Shown: positions 35,212 through 44,610, counted from the first letter of the stretch. The stretch: DNA of 64,000 bases from Caryophanales bacterium UBA4682 (GCA_002404995.1 DHKY01000003.1:62001-126000); one strand, 5' to 3'. Notes: a model not told the origin generated them from the letters alone. Made by a program: numbers and translations.

Positions 35212-35699
35212 CCGAACTAAGAATAATATAACAAAAGCTTTTTACCTTTGCTAAGCCTTTTAGAAGGAAGAAATCTTTATTGCTTGTTTTCCTATAAAAT
35301 CGATAAAAGATTTAAATCATGATTGTATTTTTATCAGTGGAAAATCAGAATTTCTATCGAATTAACCGAAAATAGGATTTGTCGGTTTCAAATTGGAAAA
35401 GTTTCTATTCAATATTTCTCTCTCGTTATATTAGTTTTTCGATAATCGAAGGAGAGGCTTACATATCTTGTCCCAGGTTTTTATTTAAAATACCAGATAC
35501 TTGAAGATAAAGAATAAACAGGTTGCAAAGGAATTCCAATCACAGGTCAGGAAATATAAAAACGATTATTTTTCCAAAATATTGGGAGCAATGCAATCAT
35601 ACTAATATCAATAACTTGAATCAATGAAGAAATTCCAATCCTAATTTTAATATCTTCCTTCTTTGGTTTTCTTTACGATAACAGATTAAGAAACCAAAT
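35212..35699. other. AT-rich intergenic stretch
   Basis: About 490 bases with no open frame that has a start and ribosome site, no tRNA and no clear repeats. It separates the EEP-fold gene from the terminator of the lipoprotein gene. Confidence 0.5.
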
Positions 35700-35735
35700 C
35701 AAAATCCGCTTCAGGAGTTCCTGAAGCGGATTCTT
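35700..35735 (-). terminator. Long hairpin terminator of the 35768 lipoprotein gene
   Basis: A near-perfect palindrome, AATCCGCTTCAGGA-GT-TCCTGAAGCGGATT, followed on the minus strand by TTGATTTGGTTT. The stem is 14 bp and the T run is short. Confidence 0.7.
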
Positions 35736-35767
35736 CTCGCTTAGTGATTTCTAAGCCAGGGAGATGA

Positions 35768-36757
35768 CTAGAAGGTAAGCGTGACCTGAGTCTTAAGACC
35801 AGTAGCAGTGGTACGACCAGTCCTAGTCGTGAACTTGGTCAGAGTCTGATCGTTCTTGGCAGTACGGACATGATTCAGGAGCTGGTCGAGGAAAGCCTTC
35901 GGAAGGAAAGTGTATTCAGCAAGAGACCTTGAACCCTGCTGGAATGCATAATGATAGGCATCACCTTCATCAGCAACACGGGCAACAAAGAGAAGATAAG
36001 GAGAAGTCAGAACAATCTTGGAAGGCTTGATGATGTACGGAGTAGTGGAAGTGCTGTCGAAAACATAAGCGACAAAAGCAGCATCATCCCTATAGCCTTC
36101 AGCAGAAGAATCATAGTATTTCTTGTACTGTGCACCCATGGATTTGTAATATCCGCGGGCAATAGCGATAGTGGCAGCTTTTTCCTCGGCACCCATTGCA
36201 TTGACCTGAGCTGCAGTGTAGAAGTTAGCCTTGCCCTGGATTTCAACGCCATAAGAAGTGAAGTAATTCGGAGCCATTGTCCTGTCTTCGGCACGAAGCT
36301 GACGGGTCCAATAAAGGGCTACATCATTATCTTTCTTCCTATCAAGGACTTTTCCAGTGACAGATTCAGAAGAACCAAAGAACCAGTAATTAGCAGTATC
36401 AAGATAATATTCAACGGAGGCAATCTGAGGTTTTCCAGAAGAAAGGGTAGCTATCTGCCTCCTCTCGCGGTGATTTCCGTTGATGCCAGAAAGATAGGTA
36501 GCAACAGCTTCCTTTTTCAGATCATCTGTCCAATCGACATCACCGAAATTAAGTCCTCCTTCTCCAGTATCCGTGGCACCCGCAACAACATCATCTTCAG
36601 AGATAGAAGCGGAATCCTGCACTGTGTCACTTGCCGAGCTCTTTACGGCTTCGGAAGGAGCCTCAGTTGCCGGAACAGAGCATTTGTTGTCTCCCTGGCC
36701 ATTGCATCCAGTCAACATCAAGGTAGCAAAAACAAGCGAAATCAATTGTTTTTTCAT
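35768..36757 (-). CDS. Lipoprotein with a pyridoxamine-phosphate-oxidase-like domain (tentative)
   Basis: 329 residues. Lipobox TLMLTGC (Cys18), then an acidic Ser/Ala linker to about residue 75. The stretch HREMMQIATLSSGKPQIASVEYYLDTANYWFFGSS (AGG-Met) followed by LDMKKDNDVALYW looks like the start of a split-barrel flavin-binding fold of the PNPOx type (usually MATLG..G.PxV, then K..NL..NP.V.L). The C-terminal half is not recognised. If right, it would be a surface flavin- or haem-binding protein, but I rate the fold as a suggestion. AGGAGG precedes the ATG. It faces the tetR gene across an operator, so it is the likely target of that repressor. Confidence 0.7.
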   Translation of the reverse strand: MKKQLISLVFATLMLTGCNGQGDNKCSVPATEAPSEAVKSSASDTVQDSASISEDDVVAGATDTGEGGLNFGDVDWTDDLKKEAVATYLSGINGNHRERRQIATLSSGKPQIASVEYYLDTANYWFFGSSESVTGKVLDRKKDNDVALYWTRQLRAEDRTMAPNYFTSYGVEIQGKANFYTAAQVNAMGAEEKAATIAIARGYYKSMGAQYKKYYDSSAEGYRDDAAFVAYVFDSTSTTPYIIKPSKIVLTSPYLLFVARVADEGDAYHYAFQQGSRSLAEYTFLPKAFLDQLLNHVRTAKNDQTLTKFTTRTGRTTATGLKTQVTLTF

Positions 36758-36800
36758 GTTCTTAATAAACCTCCTGAATTGATTACTTTATAATTTTATT

Positions 36801-36835
36801 TGAACCAGTTCATAAAATCAATATGAATCGGTTCA
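36801..36835. promoter_or_regulatory. Operator for the divergent TetR-family regulator
   Basis: Inverted repeat TGAACCAGTTCAT - 9 bases - ATGAATCGGTTCA (11 of 13 positions symmetric) in the 125-base gap between the lipoprotein and tetR genes. Its position between both starts fits repression of both. Confidence 0.7.
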
Positions 36836-36864
36836 CTTAATTCATATTTATTTTTAAAAAATAT

Positions 36865-36882
36865 TGGTATAGAATAAAATAA
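36865..36882 (+). promoter_or_regulatory. Promoter of tetR, apparently giving a leaderless mRNA
   Basis: TTGGTATAGA (extended -10) ends nine bases before the ATG at 36883, so transcription should begin at or next to the start codon. No Shine-Dalgarno is present. Confidence 0.5.
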
Positions 36883-37407
36883 ATGCCTAAAGTAATTGTT
36901 CATTTAAAAGAAAATTTCCTTAAAAACGCTAAAAAGATAATTGAGGAGAAAGGATATGATTCCCTTTCGAGGAAAGAGCTTGCCAAAGAAAGTCAGGTTG
37001 CCGTTGGAACAATCTACAATTATTTTCCGGACAAGAATTCGCTTCTAGCCTCAATCGTATTCGAAGACTGGTCTTCCTTGGAAAATTCGCTTTTAGCCAA
37101 AATAGAATCCCTGTCTTCTTTTGAAGAAGGTGTTTTACTTTTCTGTGATTCCTTTGGCTCTTTTTCTTCTTCTCATCAGGAATTATTTTCCCATTTCACA
37201 AATACAGGCACAAAGACTTATTATGATTCCTACCAAAGCTTTGTAGAAAAGGCAGGAACCTTACTTGAAGCGCTCTGCCACAGATTCAATAAGGGAAGTG
37301 AGAACACGGACTACAAACTAGCAGCTAGCCTCTTTTCCTATGCAATTCATTATCCTTCTACAGATCAGAAAAAACTTCTAGAAGCAATAACTTCTTTATT
37401 GGACTAA
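36883..37407 (+). CDS. TetR/AcrR-family transcriptional regulator
   Basis: 174 residues. The N-terminal helix-turn-helix reads GYDSLSMKELAKESQVAVGTIYNYFPDKNSLL (AGG-Met; homologues have the TMREIAxxxGV pattern), about residues 25-57. The C-terminal ligand domain is diverged. It is divergent to the lipoprotein at 35768 and shares the 36801-36835 palindrome, so it probably represses that gene and itself. The ligand is unknown. No ribosome binding site is found, and the promoter position suggests a leaderless transcript. Confidence 0.9.
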   Translation: MPKVIVHLKENFLKNAKKIIEEKGYDSLSRKELAKESQVAVGTIYNYFPDKNSLLASIVFEDWSSLENSLLAKIESLSSFEEGVLLFCDSFGSFSSSHQELFSHFTNTGTKTYYDSYQSFVEKAGTLLEALCHRFNKGSENTDYKLAASLFSYAIHYPSTDQKKLLEAITSLLD

Positions 37408-37458
37408 AAGCCTTCGGCATTTTTCTGTTTCTTAGGAAGCAACTAAAAGAAAAGCAAC

Positions 37459-37959
37459 CTAAATTCTTTTTCCGCAATGATTGCAGTATTTAGAGTCCTT
37501 AGGATTTTCGCTCTGGCAATATGGGCATTTCACCCTATCTTGGAATTGAAAGCCACAGCTATTGCAGAATTTGGCATCCTTTGGATTCTTCTTCCCGCAT
37601 TTAGGACAAGTTTTAGATTCTTCTTGCCACCCCTCACGGATGCCCTGTGAAACATCTTTATAGTATTCTTTAGCTGAATCAGCCGTTTCTTCCCGCCTGT
37701 AATTGACATAGTCCTTATGAATCGGAGCCGAAACAGATGCACTAAAGCGACTCCTAGGACCCATAATTCCGAACCTCAGGAAAGAAGTTCCGAAAAACAT
37801 CAGCAGCATTGGAAGCGGAATCAGCATCCTTTTGTCTGAACAGATGAAAAAGATTAATAATCCAATACCGACAAGAAGAATAATAATACCGATAATTAAA
37901 AGGATTCTGGCGATTTTCCGGTACTTTCCCTTTCGGATTTCATTGTTGTCTTTCATCAT
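37459..37959 (-). CDS. Two-helix membrane protein with two C-terminal zinc ribbons
   Basis: 166 residues. A basic N-terminus precedes two helices (about 18-42 and 47-68, the latter PLPMLLMFFGTSFLMFGIMG after AGG-Met). After a linker come two zinc ribbons, CPKCGKKNPKDAKFCNSCG (about 120) and CPYCQSENPKDSKYCNHCG (about 146). Each has CxxC paired with CxxC. Such double zinc-ribbon membrane proteins are common in Firmicutes and usually uncharacterised. GGAGGG precedes the ATG at 37959, with a second ATG immediately after. Confidence 0.85.
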   Translation of the reverse strand: MMKDNNEIRKGKYRKIARILLIIGIIILLVGIGLLIFFICSDKRMLIPLPMLLMFFGTSFLRFGIMGPRSRFSASVSAPIHKDYVNYRREETADSAKEYYKDVSQGIREGWQEESKTCPKCGKKNPKDAKFCNSCGFQFQDRVKCPYCQSENPKDSKYCNHCGKRI

Positions 37960-38045
37960 TCGTTCCCTCCATCTTAATTATACCATGTGGCCGAAAAAAC
38001 TCATTCCTTATCTAAAAAGAAAAAGCACTGATAATGCTATCCAAT

Positions 38046-38077
38046 ACAAAAAAGTGGGGATAGACTATCCCCACTTT
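38046..38077 (-). terminator. Intrinsic terminator of the GH3-GT2 unit
   Basis: On the minus strand AAAGTGGGGATAG-TC-TATCCCCACTTT followed by TTTG. The hairpin overlaps the last codons of the glycosyltransferase gene. Confidence 0.85.
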
Positions 38078-39090
38078 GTTTTCTTGCAGATAAGCTTATA
38101 TCCGAAGCGTACCGCTTTTTTCCGAATTGGTGGAATCCTGAGATTAGAAACCTTTACCCTTGTATGATGTTCAAGATAGGAGTAAAGGGAAGGGTTCTTC
38201 TGCTTGAATTCATTCCGGTATTCTTTATAAGCCTGGTCTTTTTCTTCACTTGGACTGCAATAGATAAACGCCCTTGTGGAATACGAGAGAATCGCCAGAA
38301 GATGTACCCTATAGCGGAATTGCTTTTTGTCGAGCTTTTTTAAGTCCTCCTTCGTATACAGAAGGGAGATATAACGCCTGACTCTTAGCTGCTGGTCATA
38401 TCGCTTGACCCTGTTTGCAATATTGACTGATTGATCGCTGCGTCCGATGAAATACCGGTAAAGATCGACTGGAAGGTAATACATCTTATTGACTGCGATA
38501 AGAGGCTGATAAGTGTAAATATTGTCGACATAGAAAGTCTTTTCAAGAAGTCTTGTGTTTGTTTTACGAAGAACCTCAAGGCTACATGTCAGGGAATGCA
38601 TCCTGATAAATTCGTCTGGCAGGAAACGTTTCACTTTCTTCCAAGTGAAAATCTGATTCCTAGGAAGCTGACGTTTATAATTTGCAACATAGCTTTCGTG
38701 TTTCAGGACGTTCTCGTAAACATAGTTAGTAAAGAAAAGATCAATCTTGTCTCCCTTATCGACATGTTCCTTAATACAGGAAAGATATACCTTATAAGCG
38801 TTCTCATCGACCCAGTCATCCGAATCAACCACCTTCAGGTAAAGTCCTTTGGCCTGTTTGATGCCAATATTGACACCGGAGCCATGCCCGCCGTTCTCCT
38901 TGTGGATAGCGCGGACAATCGTTGGGTACTTTTCCCTGTATTCGTTTGCAATCTGATAGGTATCGTCTCTAGAACCATCATTGACAATCAAAATCTCGAC
39001 ATCCTCTCCTCCAGGGAGAAGAGTATCGATACAATGTCTCCTATAACCAGCAGAATTATAGCAAGGTACAACAAATGTAATATATTTCAT
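38065..39090 (-). CDS. Family 2 glycosyltransferase
   Basis: 341 residues with a GT-A fold. VVPCYNSAGYM (AGG-Met), EILIVNDGSRDDT, NGGHGSGVNIGI and the metal-binding KVVDSDDWVDE are in the normal order. In the later FIGRSDQSVN motif the conserved arginine is CGC. The C-terminal basic part is typical of poly- or oligosaccharide transferases of the cell envelope. GGAGG precedes the ATG. The gene lies 28 bases after the GH3 gene in the same direction and shares its terminator. Donor and acceptor sugars are not predictable. Confidence 0.92.
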   Translation of the reverse strand: MKYITFVVPCYNSAGYRRHCIDTLLPGGEDVEILIVNDGSRDDTYQIANEYREKYPTIVRAIHKENGGHGSGVNIGIKQAKGLYLKVVDSDDWVDENAYKVYLSCIKEHVDKGDKIDLFFTNYVYENVLKHESYVANYKRQLPRNQIFTWKKVKRFLPDEFIRMHSLTCSLEVLRKTNTRLLEKTFYVDNIYTYQPLIAVNKMYYLPVDLYRYFIGRSDQSVNIANRVKRYDQQLRVRRYISLLYTKEDLKKLDKKQFRYRVHLLAILSYSTRAFIYCSPSEEKDQAYKEYRNEFKQKNPSLYSYLEHHTRVKVSNLRIPPIRKKAVRFGYKLICKKTKWG

Positions 39091-39118
39091 CTAACCTCCA
39101 GATAAGTGGAAACAGAAA

Positions 39119-41563
39119 TCAGGCTTTTGCCTTTTCCCTTTTCTTCCTTTGCTTATTCCTCTTCTTTTTCTGACGATGTGCTTTGAGATAAGCATGAAGC
39201 CCTTTGAAGAATTTTCCATTGAACCTGATCCTCAGACCATTGAGTTCATCAAAGGATATCCTTCCTCCGGACCTTCGAGAGAGACCCCGCATAGGATTAT
39301 AGAACATTCCCCTGATTAATGTATTCGCAGTCTGTCGTTTTCCAAAGGCACGTAAGACCTTTTCTGCAGTGCGAATCGCAAAAGAGAAGAAACGTCCCGT
39401 CCAGCCCTTCGCATATCTCAAATCCATTACCGTAGTATTATAATCAACTTTCCTCTGACGCTTTTTCTTCTTTTCTGGTTCGACTTCAACAGGGCGACCT
39501 AACAGCAAAGAGAAATCTCCCAATGTCGCTTCCTTGACCTTTCCCGTAGCATAACAAGTATTCAAAAGCGGGTTGCTGCCATCTAAAACAACGCCATCTT
39601 TCATAATTTTCGAAGTCAAACGTATATCTTCGCTAGAAGCTCCGATTTCAACGATATATTCGCCTTTCTCGATTTCAAAACGATTGTCTTTTTCATTGAA
39701 GAAACGGAAGGTATATTCATCGAAGGGAATAAAGACTTCCTTTTCCTCACCTGGATTCAATCCGACTTTCTTAAAGCCTTTCAGTTCATGCTTCGGACGG
39801 ATAACCTTCGAATCCGGAAGAGATATATACCTCTCTGCCACTTCCTTGCCAAAGCAATCACCTGTATTCTTAAGACGGAAAGAAACTCCTTCTGGGGTGA
39901 CTTTAATATCCGAATAAGAGAACGTCGTATAACTTAATCCATATCCAAACGGATACCGGACTTTCATCTTTGCCGTTTGATAGTAGCGATAGCCGACAAA
40001 CAGTCCTTCTTTATAAAGAACCTGATTCGTCTTGCTCGGGAATTCATTATCAAAAGGAACATCTTCTTCCTTCATCGGATAAGTTTCGGCAAGCTTTCCG
40101 CTCGGATTCGCCTTTCCAGAAAGAAGGTTGAGAATACCTCTGGCACCTGCCTGTCCGGAAAGATAAAGATGCCTGATGGCATCACAATCACTTTCAAATG
40201 ACACATCCACAACCGATCCGCAGGATAAGAGAACAACAATCTTCTTGCCTGTTGCCTTCAGACTGTGAAGAAGATCAAGTTGATTCTTAGGAATCCTGAT
40301 ATCTTTCCGGTCAAGCCCTTCTGCTTCCGTGACTTCATCAAGTCCCATCGTATAGAGAATAATATCCGCTTTCTTGGCAAGCTCAATTGCTTTTTTGACA
40401 AGGGAAGACTTCTTTTTCCCGTAACGATCAAAGCCCTGTTCATAGCCTACAAAATCAAAAGGATATTCGTCCTTTAGTTCCAAAAGATCATCCAGCTTTG
40501 TCGGATTGACAATCGAGGAACCTGCTCCCTGATAACGAGGATTCTTGGCAAAATCGCCGATAATAGCAACCTTATCCGTTTTCTTCAATGGAAGAATATG
40601 GTTTTCATTCTTGAGCAGCACTGCAGATTCCTCAAAGCAGCGCTGAGCTAATTCATGATGGGTTTCAACAGAATAGGAATAATCATTGCTGACTGCATCC
40701 TTAGTCTTATCAATCAGGGTAAGGATTTCATCGACACGCTCATCGAGAACACTTTCGGATAAAGTACCTTTCTTGACCGCTTCCACGATTTCCTTGTCAG
40801 TTGTTCCATCCGTCGAAGGCCTTTCCAGAGCATCACCGGCTTTCAGTCCGGCAACACGGTCATTGTCGCCTCCCCAATCGGTCACAACCATTCCACGATA
40901 GGAAAAATCGTCCCGGAGAATATCTTTGAGCAAATGTTCACTCTCATTAGCATAGGTTCCGTTCAGCCGGTTATAAGAAGACATAATACAGCTGTTCTTA
41001 CCCTCACGGATTGCGATTTCGAATCCAGTAAGATAAATCTCTCTCAGAGTCCGTTCATCTACAACGGAATCATAGACCCTGCGGCGGGTCTCTTGGTTAT
41101 TGCAGGCAAAATGCTTCAGGCAGCAGGAAACGCCTTCGGACTCAATACCTCTTGCATAGCTAGCCGCCATTTTTCCGGCAAGATAAGGGTCTTCGGAAAA
41201 ATATTCGAAATTTCGTCCGCAACGAGGATTGCGTTTGATATTCCTACCAGGCCCCAACAGGATATTGACCTTTTCTGCCCGAGCTTCTTCTCCAAGAGCT
41301 TTACCCCTCTCTTCGCCAAGCTCAGGGTCAAAGGAAGATGCCCTCGTCGCAGCCGTCGGAAAACAAGTGGCTGGAAGGGACGCGTTTAATCCAAGATGGT
41401 CGGCAGCTTTGGCTTGCTTCCGTACTCCATGAGGGCCATCGGAAAGAAACCTCGAAGGAATCGAAAGGCGGTCAATGTTTTTAGTCTGCCAGAAATCTTT
41501 TCCAGAGCAAAGGGAAGCCTTTTCTTCAAGCGTCCTTTGTTTAATCAGTTCGGCGTGTTTCAT
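39119..41563 (-). CDS. Glycoside hydrolase family 3 (beta-glucosidase-like)
   Basis: 814 residues. The N-terminal TIM barrel has EEKASLCSG, LSDGPHGVR, EEMGKALGEEA and GPGMNIKRNPRCGRNFEYFSED (AGG-Met gives the family GPGMNIxRxP). The nucleophile region is GMVVTDWGG (Asp near residue 236). The alpha/beta sandwich and fibronectin III-like domains follow (GYGLSYTTF about 555). The C-terminal 130 residues form a basic extension rich in Lys, some of whose apparent arginines are AGG-Met. No signal peptide is seen, so it acts on imported beta-glycosides in the cytoplasm. TATAAT lies about 30 bases upstream and AAGGAGG precedes the ATG. A glycosyltransferase follows. Confidence 0.93.
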   Translation of the reverse strand: MKHAELIKQRTLEEKASLCSGKDFWQTKNIDRLSIPSRFLSDGPHGVRKQAKAADHLGLNASLPATCFPTAATRASSFDPELGEERGKALGEEARAEKVNILLGPGRNIKRNPRCGRNFEYFSEDPYLAGKMAASYARGIESEGVSCCLKHFACNNQETRRRVYDSVVDERTLREIYLTGFEIAIREGKNSCIMSSYNRLNGTYANESEHLLKDILRDDFSYRGMVVTDWGGDNDRVAGLKAGDALERPSTDGTTDKEIVEAVKKGTLSESVLDERVDEILTLIDKTKDAVSNDYSYSVETHHELAQRCFEESAVLLKNENHILPLKKTDKVAIIGDFAKNPRYQGAGSSIVNPTKLDDLLELKDEYPFDFVGYEQGFDRYGKKKSSLVKKAIELAKKADIILYTMGLDEVTEAEGLDRKDIRIPKNQLDLLHSLKATGKKIVVLLSCGSVVDVSFESDCDAIRHLYLSGQAGARGILNLLSGKANPSGKLAETYPMKEEDVPFDNEFPSKTNQVLYKEGLFVGYRYYQTAKMKVRYPFGYGLSYTTFSYSDIKVTPEGVSFRLKNTGDCFGKEVAERYISLPDSKVIRPKHELKGFKKVGLNPGEEKEVFIPFDEYTFRFFNEKDNRFEIEKGEYIVEIGASSEDIRLTSKIMKDGVVLDGSNPLLNTCYATGKVKEATLGDFSLLLGRPVEVEPEKKKKRQRKVDYNTTVMDLRYAKGWTGRFFSFAIRTAEKVLRAFGKRQTANTLIRGMFYNPMRGLSRRSGGRISFDELNGLRIRFNGKFFKGLHAYLKAHRQKKKRNKQRKKREKAKA

Positions 41564-41734
41564 ACTACCTCCTTAATAAGAAAGAAAGTTTACTTGAATT
41601 ATAGAGAAAAGAAAGCCTTTTCAGAAACGAAAGGGCGCAACCTGTATTTGTATCGCCCTATTTTGCATCCTTGCTTAAAGCATCATGCTGTTTGCCAATG
41701 CATGAAAGCCCTCTTATGGTAGCATCAAAAAGAA

Positions 41735-42628
41735 TCAATAAGCATGAAGGGCACCTTGAACAAGGCAAGTCCTGCCACCGCATTCGTTGCCCTTCTTCAA
41801 CCTCTGCCGGATATCTTTCTCCTTAAGATTGTCTAGTCCCATCTCATCTAAAAACGATAGACAGCCAGCCCTGAAAGAATCTCCGCAGCCGATCGTATCC
41901 ACAACCGAGGAAACCGGAGTACTCTTTACAAGATAGGTTTTCTCCTTATAGAAGGCATAAGCCCCCTTCTTTCCATCCGTCACAAGAATCAGCTTCACAG
42001 AACGGGAATAAAATTCCCTAGCCTGCTTTATATTATCTTTCTTCGACAGCCTGAGGATTTCCTCTTTTGTGAACTTCACAATATCAGAAAGAGAAACCAT
42101 CTCTTGATAATAAGAGACATACTTTTGGTTTTCTTTAAAGATGTCTTTGCGAAAGTTAACATCGAAAGAAATTATCTTTCCTTTACTTTTCATTTCCTTC
42201 ACAAACGAAAGAATCGATTTTCGTGCTGAAATATCGGAAACAAATAAAGATCCGAAATGGATCCTATTGCATTTCGAATACGGGAGGGCTTTCCTCTCTT
42301 TTAAGGAAAAGTCATAATCGGCTCCATCCTTTCGGATGAACTGGAAAGTACCCTTATCCTTCAGATAAAATGCAATGGTAGTTTCCTTGTTTTTACGGAT
42401 GGCGACTTTAGAGTGGAAACAGGTCGGGCGCTTCTTCAAGGAATCCAAAAGATAATCACCGAGTACATCTTTTCCGATAACCCCATAAAAACAGGTATCT
42501 TTCCCGAGATCTGCTAGGTCAGAGGCTACATTTAAAGCAGCTCCGCCCCTATTAGCAGTCAGATCAAGTTTCCCGTCTTTTTCGTTTCCAATCCTATCAA
42601 CAAGGATTTCACCAATTACAAGTACCAT
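41735..42628 (-). CDS. PfkB-family sugar kinase (fructokinase-like)
   Basis: 297 residues. N-terminal GEILVDMIG (AGG-Met), NRGGAALNVASDLADLG with the GG hinge, and DVNFRKDIF. The C-terminal ATP/catalytic motif is DTIGCGDSFMAG (AGG-Met), where the usual DTxGAGD has a Cys in place of Ala but keeps the catalytic Asp. It likely phosphorylates a ketose or 2-keto sugar from glycoside breakdown, and the GH3 gene is just upstream. Start ATG follows GAGGAAATCTAT. Confidence 0.9.
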   Translation of the reverse strand: MVLVIGEILVDRIGNEKDGKLDLTANRGGAALNVASDLADLGKDTCFYGVIGKDVLGDYLLDSLKKRPTCFHSKVAIRKNKETTIAFYLKDKGTFQFIRKDGADYDFSLKERKALPYSKCNRIHFGSLFVSDISARKSILSFVKEMKSKGKIISFDVNFRKDIFKENQKYVSYYQEMVSLSDIVKFTKEEILRLSKKDNIKQAREFYSRSVKLILVTDGKKGAYAFYKEKTYLVKSTPVSSVVDTIGCGDSFRAGCLSFLDEMGLDNLKEKDIRQRLKKGNECGGRTCLVQGALHAY

Positions 42629-42657
42629 ATAGATTTCCTCTTCTTAAATTATAGCGC

Positions 42658-42687
42658 AAGAAAAAAGAGGAGTGGACCTCCTCTTTA
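42658..42687 (-). terminator. Intrinsic terminator
   Basis: On the minus strand AAGAGGAGG-TCCA-CTCCTCTT followed by TTTTC, overlapping the stop codon of the 42685 membrane-protein gene. Confidence 0.82.
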
Positions 42688-43506
42688 TTCGTTCGACTTC
42701 TCGCTTTTCTGATTCTCAGCTGACTTCTTCTCCCTCTCTTCCAGGAAAAAGTCTTGCCGTGAAATAATCAGCCGTCCTCTCCATTCCGGCTTGAAGCGGA
42801 AGGCAAGCCTCCTAGATAAGCCGGATAAGATACCACCGACAGTATCTGCGACAATGTCACCCCTGGTATCCATGAGAGCAAATTCCATTCCTTCTCTCGT
42901 CGTATAAAAGGCTAGAACCTGTTCGGGTGTGATTTTAGTCCTATCAAGATCTCCGTTCGGCAAACGGGAATATTCGAAGTCTTCCGGCACGTATTTCTGC
43001 CTGTCGACACCTGTCCACCTGTCCCTGCACCATTCATACCTCTCCCACATGCACTCGATGGCAATGCCAAAGAATACACCGAAGAGGATTGCAAAAAGAT
43101 CTTGATATTTGCCTTTGTTCGTCTTTCCTAAAAAATAACGGAAGATACCATAGCCAAGGATGGAAAACTGTAAAGCACCCCTGCCATGCCTGATTTTATC
43201 GTATCCCTTGACAAACCGGTAAACTTGGCATGCTTCCCCAAGAATAATGGCGCAGAAAAGGTCTAAAGCAATACAGATATCAACAAGAATGGAGCAGTGA
43301 ACCTTGAAGATTTTCTCAATCAGAATCACGCCGAAGACACCAAGAAAAGCAGTCCTTGCACCAATCAAGACTAGCCTGGATTGGTTCTTATCCCAAAGAA
43401 CGCAGATTCCGTTCCTTGACAGAATACCCAGAAGTGCCCTGATAACATAAAGAGCTGTTTCCATAAGGATTAAAAGCAGTCTCGATTTCAGCCTTTTGAT
43501 TTTCAT
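42685..43506 (-). CDS. Integral membrane protein, family not firmly recognised
   Basis: 273 residues. About five or six helices lie in the first 150 residues, several containing AGG-Met. A loop reads WEMYEWCMD...FEYSRLPNGDL, then MDTRGDIVADTVGGILSGL near 215-235. The pairing of a WE(M)YEW segment with a later D-x-x-x-D-x-x-x-D/TxGG helix recalls DUF2238-type membrane proteins, but I am not sure. The C-terminal tail is charged (EEREKKSAENQ). It is divergent to the LD-carboxypeptidase gene across a 98-base gap and ends in its own terminator. Confidence 0.7.
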   Translation of the reverse strand: MKIKRLKSRLLLILMETALYVIRALLGILSRNGICVLWDKNQSRLVLIGARTAFLGVFGVILIEKIFKVHCSILVDICIALDLFCAIILGEACQVYRFVKGYDKIRHGRGALQFSILGYGIFRYFLGKTNKGKYQDLFAILFGVFFGIAIECMWERYEWCRDRWTGVDRQKYVPEDFEYSRLPNGDLDRTKITPEQVLAFYTTREGMEFALMDTRGDIVADTVGGILSGLSRRLAFRFKPEWRGRLIISRQDFFLEEREKKSAENQKSEKSNE

Positions 43507-43604
43507 TTCTTTTTTATTTTAAATCACTTGTCTCTCTTTCCAAAACACATTTGTAATTTTGCTTGTTTTTTCTGATAAAATAAAGGAAAAGAATCAAGTA
43601 AAAA

Positions 43605-44609
43605 ATGAAACAGCCAGTCTTTCTCAGAAAAGGAGATACCATTGATAGGATAGCACCTTCCTTTGGCATAACAACCGAGCCTTACATTACCCGTTTTCAG
43701 AACACAATCCGTGTTCTAAAAGAACTGGGATATAAAATTCATCTTGGAAAGAACGTCTATCGTGCAGATGGATTTGCGTCTTCCGCCTCTCCAAATGAAC
43801 GGGCAGAAGAATTTCTTGATGCCTATTCCGATAGTTCGAAGCTGCTTCTATCGGTCGGAGGAGGAGAGAGGGAAATCGATAGGCTTCCTTATCTCGATTT
43901 TGAAAGAATCAAGTCAGCCAAGCCCAAATGGTTCCAAGGCTCAAGCGATAATACGAATCTCGCCTTCACCCTGACTACTATCGCAGGAGTGAGGTCCATC
44001 TACTCCTCAAATGCACCTTCTTTCTTTTCCTTTCCTTTATCTTATGCGGAAAAAGATGCTATCCGAAGGCTAAACGGTGAAAAGAACTTCAAAGGATACT
44101 CTTACTTCTCCCCGCCTTTTGAAACAGACAATCCCTTAGAGCCTCTTCATCTGACCGAAAAGAAAATCATCACTCCAATCCACTACCATTCGAAAGTCAG
44201 CGGAACAAGGATCGGCGGATGCCTAGATTGCCTTGTTTCCCTATGCGGAACAAGATTCGATAAAGTAAAAGAATTCCAAGTGGAACACCAAAAGGGATTG
44301 ATTTTCTATCTAGAATCCTGCGACAGGAATCCATTGGCAATCTACCGGGGACTCCTGCAGTTAAAAGAAGCCGGCTGGTTCCGAAACACAAACAGGTTCC
44401 TCATCGGCCGACCGCTTTGTCAGAAACAGGAGGTTTTCTCTATCGACAGCAAGAAAGCAGTTCTAGCTGCTCTGGAAGAATTAGGCAAGCCAATCCTTCT
44501 CGACGTCGATCTCGGACATATTCCTCCTGCTCTTCCTTTCAAAAACGGAGCCGAGGCACAAGTCTCCCTAGACAAAGAAGAAAACATCATTATTCAATAC
44601 AGGGAATAA
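43605..44609 (+). CDS. LD-carboxypeptidase, peptidase family S66 (LdcA/MccF-like)
   Basis: 334 residues. LSVGGGEMEIDMLPYLDFE (AGG-Met twice) matches the family GGGExMxxLLPyldf stretch. GSSDNT carries the nucleophile Ser (about residue 107), followed by ALTTIAGVM and YSSNAPSFF. The Glu-His partners fit YLESCD and DLGHIPP. S66 enzymes cleave L,D bonds in muropeptides during recycling or detoxify microcin-type nucleotides. No signal peptide is present, so it is cytoplasmic. AAGGAAAAG lies upstream of the ATG, and a TGATAAAAT box at about 43574 may be the -10. Confidence 0.92.
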   Translation: MKQPVFLRKGDTIDRIAPSFGITTEPYITRFQNTIRVLKELGYKIHLGKNVYRADGFASSASPNERAEEFLDAYSDSSKLLLSVGGGEREIDRLPYLDFERIKSAKPKWFQGSSDNTNLAFTLTTIAGVRSIYSSNAPSFFSFPLSYAEKDAIRRLNGEKNFKGYSYFSPPFETDNPLEPLHLTEKKIITPIHYHSKVSGTRIGGCLDCLVSLCGTRFDKVKEFQVEHQKGLIFYLESCDRNPLAIYRGLLQLKEAGWFRNTNRFLIGRPLCQKQEVFSIDSKKAVLAALEELGKPILLDVDLGHIPPALPFKNGAEAQVSLDKEENIIIQYRE

Positions 44610-44610
44610 G

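Noticed and set aside
35951..36793. A 280-codon plus-strand frame opposite the PNPOx-like lipoprotein
   Set aside because: Its frame would cover the TetR operator and has no ribosome site. The minus-strand gene has a signal peptide, lipobox and terminator.
41640..41734. AGGGCG...CGCCCT hairpin after the sugar kinase as a terminator
   Set aside because: The loop is 16 bases and only a short TTT follows on the minus strand, and the position is upstream of the sugar kinase stop's expected side only by chance. Evidence too weak to list.
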